Of a DNA stretch of 64,000 nt, positions 57,326 through 64,000 are shown piece after piece. Within the stretch, counting starts at the first letter, position 1, and every line of letters starts with the position of its first letter. The DNA comes from Campylobacterales bacterium (GTDB lineage Bacteria > Campylobacterota > Campylobacteria > Campylobacterales > Sulfurimonadaceae), in NCBI GenBank assembly GCA_026390135.1, contig JAPLGN010000006.1, positions 1 through 64,000 of the forward strand. The letters are read 5' to 3'. Position numbers and translations under genes: made by a program. The notes beneath the pieces were generated by a model. It saw only the letters and a list, made by a program, of their open reading frames with translations, was not told the DNA's origin and did no database searches.

Positions 57326-57883
57326 ATGCTCGAAATTCGATGGCATAGTCGCGCCGGTCAAGGTGCTGTAACGGGTGCAAAAGGTTTAGCGGACGTTGTA
57401 TCCACCACCGGAAAACATGTACAGGCGTTTGCGTTCTACGGTTCTGCAAAACGTGGTGCTGCGATGACAGCGTATAATCGTGTAGATGATCAAGTTATTA
57501 TGAATCATGAAAAATTTATGGCTCCGGATTATGTTTTGGTAATTGATCCAGCTTTGGTTTATGTTGCTGATTTTACGGCGTTTGAAAAACCGGATACGGT
57601 TTACATCATTACGACCCATTTGAGTACCCAAGAGCTTATCGCGTCTCAGCCAAAGCTTGAAGGCAAAAAAGTATACACCGTTGATTGTATTAAAATTTCG
57701 CAAGAGACAATCGGAAAAGCGATCCCCAATACACCAATGCTAGGCGCATTGATGAAGGTTTCGGGTATGTACGAAATGGATTTTTTCAAAGAAAACATGA
57801 TTCGTGTATTGAAAAAACTGCCTCAGAAAATAATTGACGCCAACATGATCGCGATTCAACGCGCTTATGATGAAGTAAAGTAA
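57326..57883 (+). CDS. porG: Pyruvate:ferredoxin oxidoreductase gamma subunit
   Basis: 185 residues. The family opening EIRWHSRAGQGAVTGAKGLADV near 3-24 (in two parts) and GSAKRGAAMTAYNRV near 38 define PorG. With PorD, PorA and PorB it interconverts pyruvate and acetyl-CoA plus CO2; in autotrophic members of this phylum it runs in the reductive direction after the reverse TCA cycle. AGAGGGAG site. First gene of porGDAB, the order recalled for H. pylori. Confidence 0.95.
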   Translation: MLEIRWHSRAGQGAVTGAKGLADVVSTTGKHVQAFAFYGSAKRGAAMTAYNRVDDQVIMNHEKFMAPDYVLVIDPALVYVADFTAFEKPDTVYIITTHLSTQELIASQPKLEGKKVYTVDCIKISQETIGKAIPNTPMLGALMKVSGMYEMDFFKENMIRVLKKLPQKIIDANMIAIQRAYDEVK

Positions 57884-57893
57884 GGATCACCGA

Positions 57894-58310
57894 ATGGAAA
57901 AAGCAGGATGGGATGGATTTGAAATTGGCGCTATGCTTCGCACATTTGATGGAGCGATACAAAACATTGCAACAACATTGCCAGAAGACAGAGCATATTC
58001 GAAGTCAAGTTCGTTTACGGCAAGCGTAGCGGATTGGCGTATTGAAAAGCCTTTATTTAACAAAGACTATTGTATTGATTGCCAGTTTTGCTGGGTTTAT
58101 TGCCCAGATATGTCGATTATCGCGCGCGATAAAAAGATGGTCGGAATCGATTTTGATCACTGTAAAGGATGCGGAATTTGTGTGGAAGTATGTCCAACCA
58201 ATCCAAAATCATTGTTGATGTTTCCTGAGCAAAAAGATGAAGATGAAGCACTTGCCCAATGGCCTAAAAAAGAGAAAAAAGAAAAAGATACAGAAGTAGA
58301 GGAAGACTAA
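57894..58310 (+). CDS. porD: Pyruvate:ferredoxin oxidoreductase delta (ferredoxin) subunit
   Basis: 138 residues. Two [4Fe-4S] motifs: CIDCQFCWVYCPD near 59-71 and CKGCGICVEVCPTN near 91-104; a charged Lys/Glu C-terminal tail follows. Carries electrons between PorB and the external acceptor (ferredoxin or flavodoxin). Ten bases after porG; one-base overlap with porA. Confidence 0.95.
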   Translation: MEKAGWDGFEIGAMLRTFDGAIQNIATTLPEDRAYSKSSSFTASVADWRIEKPLFNKDYCIDCQFCWVYCPDMSIIARDKKMVGIDFDHCKGCGICVEVCPTNPKSLLMFPEQKDEDEALAQWPKKEKKEKDTEVEED

Positions 58311-59530
58311 TGGCTGATACTATGGAACTACGAGATATCGAAGTCTGGGATGGTAATATGGCGGCGAGCCACGCGCTTCGCCAAGTTCAAGTGGATGTTG
58401 TAGCGGCATACCCGATTACTCCATCGACTCCGATTGTTGAAAATTACGCTGGTTTTGCCGCGAATGCTTATGTTGACGGTGAGTTTGTTATGACCGAATC
58501 TGAGCATGGTGCAATGTCATGTTGTATTGGTGCATCGGCTGCCGGCGGTCGTGTTGCGACAGCAACGTCATCACAAGGTTTTGCTTTGATGGTTGAGACA
58601 TTGTACTCAGCATCAGGAATGCGTCTTCCGATCATTCTCAATGTTGTTAACCGTGCTATCGGTGCTCCGTTGAACGTTAATGGCGATCACTCCGATATGT
58701 ATATGGGTCGCGATAGCGGATGGATTCAGCTTGATGCGTACAACCCGCAGCACGCGTACGATTTGAACTTTATTGCGTTTAAAGTTGCAGAAGATCACGA
58801 TGTTCGTCTCCCTGCAATGGTTCACCAAGACGGGTTTATGACCTCTCATACGGCGCAAGGTGTTCACACTATGACCGATGAGCAAGGTTTTAACTTCGTT
58901 GGTGAATTCCAGCCTATGAATGATATGCTTGACCTTGACCATCCGGTAACTCATGGGGTTCAAACTGAAGAAGATTGGCACTTTGAGCACAAAGCACGTC
59001 AACAGCATGCACTTATGACGGCGGTTATTCCTAAATTAGAAGCAGCTTTTGATGCTTTTGAAGCATTAACGGGTCGCCGATATAATTTAGTCGAAACTCA
59101 TCAGATGGAAGATGCTGAAATAGCGGTTATTTGTATGGGAACATCGGTTGAAACTGCAATGGAAGTTGTCAATGAATTACGTGCAACCGGAATTAAAGCG
59201 GGTGTTGTCGGTATTCGTGTTTTCCGTCCATGGCCAATGGAGCAACTTGCTGCAGTGCTAAAAGATGTCAAAGCAATCGGAACATTGGATCGCTCTAGTC
59301 CTCATGGGACAATGGGTATGCTTTTCAATGAGGTTTCAGGTTCACTTTTCAATACCGATACCAAAGCAGTTCTTACGAACTATATTTATGGATTAGGCGG
59401 ACGTGATTTGACTAAAGCACATTTAGTGGGCATTTTCAATGACCTTAAAGCAAATATGGATGCAGGAAAACCTACAACACCATTGCAACAATACATCGGT
59501 CTTCGTGGACCGAAGCTTTCATTTTTCTAA
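58310..59530 (+). CDS. porA: Pyruvate:ferredoxin oxidoreductase alpha subunit
   Basis: 406 residues. AYPITPSTPIVENYAGFA near 35-52 and MTESEHGAMSCCIGASAAGG near 65-84 are the PorA pyruvate/TPP-side signatures; NRAIGAPLNVNGDHSDMYMG near 110-129 follows. The C-terminal transketolase-like domain II has GTSVETAMEVV. Part of the heterotetramer with PorB. Confidence 0.97.
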   Translation: MADTMELRDIEVWDGNMAASHALRQVQVDVVAAYPITPSTPIVENYAGFAANAYVDGEFVMTESEHGAMSCCIGASAAGGRVATATSSQGFALMVETLYSASGMRLPIILNVVNRAIGAPLNVNGDHSDMYMGRDSGWIQLDAYNPQHAYDLNFIAFKVAEDHDVRLPAMVHQDGFMTSHTAQGVHTMTDEQGFNFVGEFQPMNDMLDLDHPVTHGVQTEEDWHFEHKARQQHALMTAVIPKLEAAFDAFEALTGRRYNLVETHQMEDAEIAVICMGTSVETAMEVVNELRATGIKAGVVGIRVFRPWPMEQLAAVLKDVKAIGTLDRSSPHGTMGMLFNEVSGSLFNTDTKAVLTNYIYGLGGRDLTKAHLVGIFNDLKANMDAGKPTTPLQQYIGLRGPKLSFF

Positions 59531-59540
59531 GGGGTGAATG

Positions 59541-60497
59541 ATGTCAGAAATTAAAAAAATCAAAAACCTTAAAGAGTTTTCCACTTCGGCGGATCGCTTT
59601 GAGGGTGCTAACCTTTTATGCCCAGGGTGTGCGCACTCGATTATTGTTCGCGAAGTACTTAATGCTACGAATGACGACTTGATTCTTGCAGCTTCTACGG
59701 GATGTTTGGAAGTATGTACGGCGGTTTATCCGTACACTTCATGGGATGCGTCTTGGATTCACATCGGATTTGAAAACGGTTCTTCTGCAGTTGCCGGTGC
59801 GGAAGCGATGTACAAAGCACTTAAAACCAAAGGTCGCTTAAAGCAACCGGAACGCACTCCTAAGTTTGTTGCGTTTGGTGGCGATGGTGCGACGTACGAC
59901 ATCGGATTCCAATGGATTTCAGGTTGTTTTGAACGCGGACATAACATGATGTACGTTTGTTTGGACAATGAAGTGTATGCAAACACAGGCGGACAACGTT
60001 CAAGCTCAACTCCAATCGGTGCATCGGCTACAACTACCCCTGCAGGACGCGTAAGCTACGGTGAAAAGCGCAACAAAAAAGACATGATGGCGATCATGGC
60101 AGCACACGGTGCTCCATACGTCGCTCAGGTTTCTCCAAGTAAATGGAAAGACATGGTCGCAAAAATCCAAAAAGGGTTTGCAGCAGAGGGTCCTGTATTT
60201 ATCAATGCTATTTCTGCTTGTACAACTGAGTGGAAATTTGCACCGGAAGATACAATTGCGATTACGGATCTTGCTACCGATTCTTTGGTATTCCCGTTGT
60301 ATGAAATCATCAACGGTACAGAGTTAAACATCACGTATCGTCCGAAAAATATTATCCCTGTTCGTGATTATTTGGGTGCTCAAGGGCGTTTTAAACACCT
60401 TTTCACTAAACAATACGAGTACCTTATCGACGAGTGGCAAACACGTGTCGATTTGAAATGGGAACAGCTTCAACGTCGTGAAGAAGCCCGCGTATAA
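59541..60497 (+). CDS. porB: Pyruvate:ferredoxin oxidoreductase beta subunit
   Basis: 318 residues from the second of two adjacent ATGs (59541), which is better spaced from AAGGGG than 59538. LCPGCAHSIIVRE and STGCLEVCTAVYPYT hold [4Fe-4S] cysteines, and FGGDGATYDIGFQW with DNEVYANTGGQ near 145-155 is the TPP-Mg motif. Last gene of porGDAB; a terminator hairpin follows at 60560. Confidence 0.97.
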   Translation: MSEIKKIKNLKEFSTSADRFEGANLLCPGCAHSIIVREVLNATNDDLILAASTGCLEVCTAVYPYTSWDASWIHIGFENGSSAVAGAEAMYKALKTKGRLKQPERTPKFVAFGGDGATYDIGFQWISGCFERGHNMMYVCLDNEVYANTGGQRSSSTPIGASATTTPAGRVSYGEKRNKKDMMAIMAAHGAPYVAQVSPSKWKDMVAKIQKGFAAEGPVFINAISACTTEWKFAPEDTIAITDLATDSLVFPLYEIINGTELNITYRPKNIIPVRDYLGAQGRFKHLFTKQYEYLIDEWQTRVDLKWEQLQRREEARV

Positions 60498-60559
60498 CTG
60501 TTTTGACGACAAAGGAATACATCCCTTTGCCTACGCTAGCCGCTTAGGCTACTAAAGCC

Positions 60560-60575
60560 TGCCTCTTTCGAGGCA
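60560..60575 (+). terminator. Terminator hairpin after porB
   Basis: TGCCTC-TTTC-GAGGCA followed by GATTTTATTT. Identical stem and loop to the hairpin after the YdcH-type gene. Another hairpin, AGGCT-ACTAA-AGCCT, lies just before it. Confidence 0.75.
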
Positions 60576-60642
60576 GATTTTATTTACCTCCCCTTTTTTT
60601 AAATCTTTCCATTTTACGAATAAATTAACAGGATAAACCAAA

Positions 60643-62175
60643 ATGAGCGCATATTTTTTAAGTATAGATGCAGGAACGGGAAGTATTCGTGCTGTCATTT
60701 TTGATACGCTTGGAAATCAAATCGAGATTGCACAACATGAATGGAATCATATTGCGTCAGAGAATATTTCAGGGTCGATGGGCTTTGATTTTATCCATGG
60801 ATGGGAATTGGCAAAACAATGCATAAAAGAAGTTGTTGTAAAAGCGGATATAAGTTCTAAAGAGATAATCGCAGTATCTGCTTCAAGTATGAGAGAGGGA
60901 ATTGTTGTTTATGACAAGGATAAGAATGAACTTTGGGGCGTGGCAAATGTCGACAGTCGGGCAGGGTCTGAAGTCATCTATCTAAAAAATACGTATCCGG
61001 ACATGGAAAAAGAATTCTATAAATCAAGCGGGCAAACATTTGCGCTTAGCGCTGCTCCACGACTTTTGTGGCTTAAAAACAATCAGCCGTCTTTGTATGA
61101 AAAAGCAACCTATTTTACGATGATAAGCGACTGGATACTGTTTAAGCTCAGCGGGGAACTTTGCTGTGAGCCCTCCAATGCAGGGACGGCAGCGGCATTT
61201 AATCTCAAAAATCGTGATTGGGATAAGCACCAGTTTGCTCAATGCGGGCTAAAAGATTTATTTGTCCCCATATTGGAAAGCGGTGACGTACTTGGACGTA
61301 TTAGCCAAAAGGCCAATGACGAAACAGGCTTAGGCTTGGATACCCTCGTCGTGATGGGTGGCGGTGATGTTCAAATCGGCACCGCGGGACTTGGGGCAAA
61401 TACAATAGGAGATGCGGTTGTATTAGGGGGAAGTTTTTGGCAGCAAGTGGTCAATATACCTTCAAATACCCCAATGTCAGAAGCGATGCTATTACGCGTA
61501 AATCCTCATGTAATACGAGGAATGAGCCAAGCCGAGGGAATAACGTTTTTTACGGGGTTGGTAATGCGATGGTTTCGAGATGCACTAAGTGGAGGTAGAA
61601 GCTATCGTGAGCTTGAATCCTTGGCATCACAAGTCCCGGTAGGATCGTATGGAATTACGCCGGTATTTAGTGACCGTATGAACTACGGAGAGTGGACTCA
61701 TGCATCTCCATCGTTTATTGGACTTGGTTTGGATCCAGCAAAATACAATATTGGCTCCATGTTTCGAGCATTGGAAGAAAACGCGTGTATCGTGAGTGCC
61801 ATTAATCTAGACAACATAAAAGAATTTAGCGGTGTATCTCCATCATCGCTTATATTCGCCAGCGGTGCGTCTAATGGTGCATTGTGGTCACAGATTTTAG
61901 CGGATGTTACGGGATTGGAAGTAAAAGTCCCTGTCGTAAAAGAAGCAACAGCATTGGGTGTGGCGATGGCGGCTGGAATCGGGGCAGGGACTTATAAAAG
62001 CTTTGAAGAAGCGGGAAAACATATTGTAAAAATAGAGCGTTGTTATGAACCGAATCGATCCAATTTTCAGCATTATCAAGAGCTTAAAGAGAAATGGACA
62101 AAGGTATATTCGAAACAAATGGAGCTTGTTCGTGATGGGACATTGGAGCCTATGTGGAAGGCCCCAGGGATTTAG
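60643..62175 (+). CDS. lsrK: Autoinducer-2 kinase (LsrK type, FGGY family)
   Basis: 510 residues. LsrK phosphorylates DPD, the AI-2 precursor, at its 5-hydroxyl. Similarity to enteric LsrK can be recognised by eye along the whole chain: SIDAGTGSIRAVIFDTLGNQ near 6-25, SASSMREGIVVYDK near 84, TMISDWILFKLSGEL near 161, PSNAGT, GGGDVQIGTAGLG near 244, FWQQVVN, RVNPHVIRGMSQAEGITFF near 286, FSDRMNYGEWTHASPSFI, and a MWKAPGI end like the LWKAPGL end I recall for E. coli. AGGA precedes the ATG. Its stop overlaps the stop of the converging ABM-fold gene. No lsr transporter or lsrR is nearby. Confidence 0.93.
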   Translation: MSAYFLSIDAGTGSIRAVIFDTLGNQIEIAQHEWNHIASENISGSMGFDFIHGWELAKQCIKEVVVKADISSKEIIAVSASSMREGIVVYDKDKNELWGVANVDSRAGSEVIYLKNTYPDMEKEFYKSSGQTFALSAAPRLLWLKNNQPSLYEKATYFTMISDWILFKLSGELCCEPSNAGTAAAFNLKNRDWDKHQFAQCGLKDLFVPILESGDVLGRISQKANDETGLGLDTLVVMGGGDVQIGTAGLGANTIGDAVVLGGSFWQQVVNIPSNTPMSEAMLLRVNPHVIRGMSQAEGITFFTGLVMRWFRDALSGGRSYRELESLASQVPVGSYGITPVFSDRMNYGEWTHASPSFIGLGLDPAKYNIGSMFRALEENACIVSAINLDNIKEFSGVSPSSLIFASGASNGALWSQILADVTGLEVKVPVVKEATALGVAMAAGIGAGTYKSFEEAGKHIVKIERCYEPNRSNFQHYQELKEKWTKVYSKQMELVRDGTLEPMWKAPGI

Positions 62176-62477
62176 AAAGAATAGGCTGCACTATCTAGTA
62201 AGTCTAAATCTTCCGTATATTTGTTCTCAACAAATGGTTCATAGTGCGATTTATAATACGCATAATGCTCTGTGTGTTTATGTCCCTCAAGGGCTGCGTT
62301 ATTTTCCCATGACTCAACGGCAAAGAATTTCTTCGGGTTGTTTTGAGATTGGAAGATGTAATAAAAGAGACATCCCGGCTCTTTGAGTGAAGGGGCTACC
62401 ATGTCTTCTAAGAGTCTTTTGACCGTAGAAATATGCTCCTCTTTAGCGATAAAAGTTACTTTTTTGCTTATTTTCAT
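62172..62477 (-). CDS. ABM-fold small protein, LsrG-like
   Basis: 101 residues of the antibiotic-biosynthesis-monooxygenase dimeric ferredoxin-like fold: ISKKVTFIAKEEHISTVKRL, then PGCLFYYIFQSQNNPKKFFAVESWENNAALEGH (read in parts near 35-67) and HYEPFVEN. LsrG, which isomerises phospho-DPD, belongs to this family, and the gene sits between lsrK and an aldolase. Direct similarity to LsrG is only at fold level, so the role is inferred. The ATG at 62477 gives a 4-base overlap with the upstream aldolase gene; a longer frame to 62516 lies within that gene. Confidence 0.75.
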   Translation of the reverse strand: MKISKKVTFIAKEEHISTVKRLLEDMVAPSLKEPGCLFYYIFQSQNNPKKFFAVESWENNAALEGHKHTEHYAYYKSHYEPFVENKYTEDLDLLDSAAYSF

Positions 62478-63655
62478 TCTTTGTCCTTTTTTAATTTTGC
62501 TTGTTCGAGTTCCCAATACTCCATCTCAAACATTTGTGCCAGGCTAAGGGATGTCCATGCTCCAAGCTGTTCGGCACTTAAAATCGCAGTAATGGTATGC
62601 TCTACTATATCGGCGATGATGCGAGACTCTTTTTCGTCTTTGCCTAGCGCAACTGCTCCTAACCCTTTAATAATAGCATAGCGAGGAGCAAGGTCGAGAC
62701 AGATATGGTTGGCATTACTATTTTTATCAAAATAATTCTGATACTCGGTTTTAAAGGTTTCTATCCCTTTTGTACAATCGCTATTGACAATAGAAGGAAA
62801 AGGCTTGATACGAATAACGTGTTCAGGGGTGAGTTCACCTTGTTTGATGAGTCGTTCTAAATTGGGGCGAGTACTGAGTGCTTTGGCTTGGTCAGAATCC
62901 AAAAGAATGGGAAAAATATCACATCCACGCAGCAAGCCAACTTCGTGGACTAATGACCGAATAATCTCTAAATCGATATTTCCTTTGCTTGTATTAGAGA
63001 GGAAAGTTACATTTTTTTGTAAGTAATCTTCAGCTTTTGTGACAATAGAAATCATTTTTTCGTACGCTTTTTTGGCATCATTATCAAAAGTAAAGACACC
63101 GTGATTAAGCAAAATAATTCCCTCAACAGTATTCCAATTTAGATCTAAAGTTTGTAGATAAATATGACGTGCCAGTTCAAATCCCGGCATCACATAGTCA
63201 ATAATAACCATGTTTTTTCCATAAAGTTCTTCTATTATTTCTTTGCCGTTAGGGGTATTGCTTAGGGTAACAACCGCATCGGCATGTGTGTGATCGACAA
63301 AGGTGAAAGGGATGATGGCATGGAGTATTGCTTCAATGGATGGATTTGGAAAGCTTTGATCGTTCATCACTGCACGTTGTTCTTTGACCATCTGTGTATC
63401 GCTAAGAGTCTTACGAGATGCCATCTCTATGAGTGTCTCTAAATCAACAGGAGAAAATCCTTCTTTTTCAATGGTGTCGAGATTCCATCCAGATCCTTTG
63501 ACATACAGTACGCCATCGATTTTTACGGAAGTATTTCCCCCGCCATGCAAGACTAAGTCTTTATTTTGACCCAGTAATTGAGAGGTGTAGACCCGCAGTG
63601 CCAGTGGGTCGTTTTGATATCGGGTGGCGATGGAATCGTCAAAGAGGCTTTTCAT
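62474..63655 (-). CDS. Class II aldolase/adducin family protein, possible phospho-AI-2 aldolase
   Basis: 393 residues, cytoplasmic. Close in pattern to the aldolase half of bifunctional rhamnulose-1-phosphate aldolase/dehydrogenase proteins but without the dehydrogenase half: LHGGGNTSVKIDGVLYVKGS near 36-55, PSIEAILHAIIPFTFVDHTHAD near 103-124 (catalytic Glu and two zinc His) and LLNHGVFTFD near 181-190 (third His). Coupled to the ABM-fold gene by ATGA and divergent from luxS. Such enzymes split sugar phosphates to DHAP plus an aldehyde. A substrate derived from phospho-DPD is inferred from context only. Confidence 0.85.
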   Translation of the reverse strand: MKSLFDDSIATRYQNDPLALRVYTSQLLGQNKDLVLHGGGNTSVKIDGVLYVKGSGWNLDTIEKEGFSPVDLETLIEMASRKTLSDTQMVKEQRAVMNDQSFPNPSIEAILHAIIPFTFVDHTHADAVVTLSNTPNGKEIIEELYGKNMVIIDYVMPGFELARHIYLQTLDLNWNTVEGIILLNHGVFTFDNDAKKAYEKMISIVTKAEDYLQKNVTFLSNTSKGNIDLEIIRSLVHEVGLLRGCDIFPILLDSDQAKALSTRPNLERLIKQGELTPEHVIRIKPFPSIVNSDCTKGIETFKTEYQNYFDKNSNANHICLDLAPRYAIIKGLGAVALGKDEKESRIIADIVEHTITAILSAEQLGAWTSLSLAQMFEMEYWELEQAKLKKDKE

Positions 63656-63678
63656 AATATTCCTTAATTAATTGCCAA

Positions 63679-63684
63679 ATTATA
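63679..63684 (-). promoter_or_regulatory. -10 box of the aldolase-ABM unit
   Basis: GC followed by TATAAT on the minus strand, 24 bases before the aldolase ATG, which itself has AAGGAA upstream. Confidence 0.6.
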
Positions 63685-63686
63685 GC

Positions 63687-63718
63687 GAGGCAAGGATGAA
63701 ATATGTTACCATTGCCTC
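63687..63718 (+). promoter_or_regulatory. Inverted repeat between the aldolase gene and luxS, candidate operator
   Basis: GAGGCAA (63687-63693) and TTGCCTC (63712-63718) are perfect 7-base inverted arms 18 bases apart in the 91-base divergent gap. The left arm abuts the aldolase -10 box; the right arm lies just before an A/T-rich possible luxS -10 (TAAAAT near 63723). It could let one regulator control both directions. Confidence 0.45.
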
Positions 63719-63746
63719 AACTAAAATAAAATTTTTAAGGACACTC

Positions 63747-64000
63747 ATGCCACTTCTTGACAGCTTTACCGTAGACCACACTATTATGCCAGCACCTGCT
63801 GTTCGTCGTGCAAAAGGGATGAAAACTCCTAAAGGTGACGACATTACAGTATTTGATCTTCGTTTTTGCCGCCCGAATGAAGAAATTTTATCGCAAGAGG
63901 GGATTCATACTCTCGAGCATTTATTTGCTGGGTTTATGCGAGATCATCTAAATTCTCCAAAAACAGAGGTTATCGATCTTTCTCCAATGGGATGCCGTAC
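63747..64000 (+). CDS. luxS: S-ribosylhomocysteine lyase LuxS (5' part, cut by window end)
   Basis: The first 84 codons are present. [20 protein letters not shown] opens the protein (His11 zinc-region), [13 protein letters not shown] follows, and [14 protein letters not shown] near 53-66 is the LuxS zinc motif with HXXEH at 54-58. LuxS splits S-ribosylhomocysteine to homocysteine and DPD, the AI-2 precursor, in the methyl cycle. TTTTTAAGGA precedes the ATG. Divergent from the aldolase-ABM unit and 1.6 kb from lsrK. Confidence 0.97.
   Translation, partial: MPLLDSFTVDHTIMPAPAVRRAKGMKTPKGDDITVFDLRFCRPNEEILSQEGIHTLEHLFAGFMRDHLNSPKTEVIDLSPMGCR

Noticed and set aside
60643-64000. lsrK-ABM-aldolase-luxS as one AI-2 operon
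   Set aside because: The strands are +, -, -, +. lsrK converges on the ABM gene and luxS diverges from the aldolase gene, so there are at least three transcripts.

Overview
The window comes from a free-living member of the Campylobacterota (formerly Epsilonproteobacteria), most like the Sulfurimonas/Sulfuricurvum group. The evidence is gene content and order: an N-linked glycosylation (pgl) locus, a futalosine-pathway mqnA, four-subunit porGDAB, cbb3 oxidase, AddAB, and two blocks whose order I recall from Campylobacter jejuni (dcd-accB-accC-SurA-like-gltX; purA-FliJ-like-MotE-like-DUF507-carA-ccoNOQP-DUF4006-small ORF-TPM-FixH-addB-addA-rplM-rpsI). The -10 boxes are mostly GCTATAAT-like with poor -35 boxes. 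No prophage, CRISPR array or intact insertion sequence was seen.

Layout. 0-0.35 kb: tRNA-Cys, tRNA-Leu, tRNA-Gly (minus). 0.4-4.4 kb: ilvD and a membrane GGDEF-EAL protein. 4.4-19.2 kb: one minus-strand run of 14 tightly packed genes, from a coiled-coil protein through the PglK flippase, an acyltransferase, two methyltransferases and three glycosyltransferases to pglA, C, D, B, E, F. 19.3-23.1 kb: asnB, two GAF proteins, a YdcH-type protein, dcd. 23.1-30 kb: accBC, SurA-like, gltX, mqnA, moaD-moaE-moeA. 30-33.8 kb: an accessory-looking stretch with palindromic repeats, an orphan membrane protein, an ORF6N remnant, an MFS transporter, an rdgB gene broken by internal deletion, and uppP. 33.9-51.6 kb: the purA-to-rpsI block. 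51.6-51.97 kb is the only gene-poor stretch over 300 bases; it holds a terminator hairpin, a palindromic repeat and a frameshifted small-gene remnant. 52-57.2 kb: EptA and a lipid A phosphatase-like PAP2 protein, alpha carbonic anhydrase, an orphan solute-binding protein and a HAD phosphatase. 57.3-60.5 kb: porGDAB. 60.6-64 kb: an autoinducer-2 (AI-2) gene group.

How the parts fit. PglF/E/D make UDP-diNAc-bacillosamine, PglC and PglA start the glycan on undecaprenyl phosphate (UppP recycles this carrier), extra enzymes extend and probably methylate or acylate it, PglK flips it and PglB transfers it to periplasmic asparagines. Several periplasmic proteins in the window carry D/E-X-N-X-S/T sequons, including two encoded just after ccoP.

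The most interesting part is the right end. luxS (cut by the window edge), a clear LsrK-type AI-2 kinase, an LsrG-like small ABM-fold protein and a class II aldolase lie within 3.4 kb, with no Lsr transporter, LsrR or LsrF in view. They are on opposite strands, so this is a gene cluster and not one operon. It suggests an intracellular route that phosphorylates and breaks down the LuxS product, possibly for carbon salvage, with a class II aldolase where enteric bacteria use LsrF.
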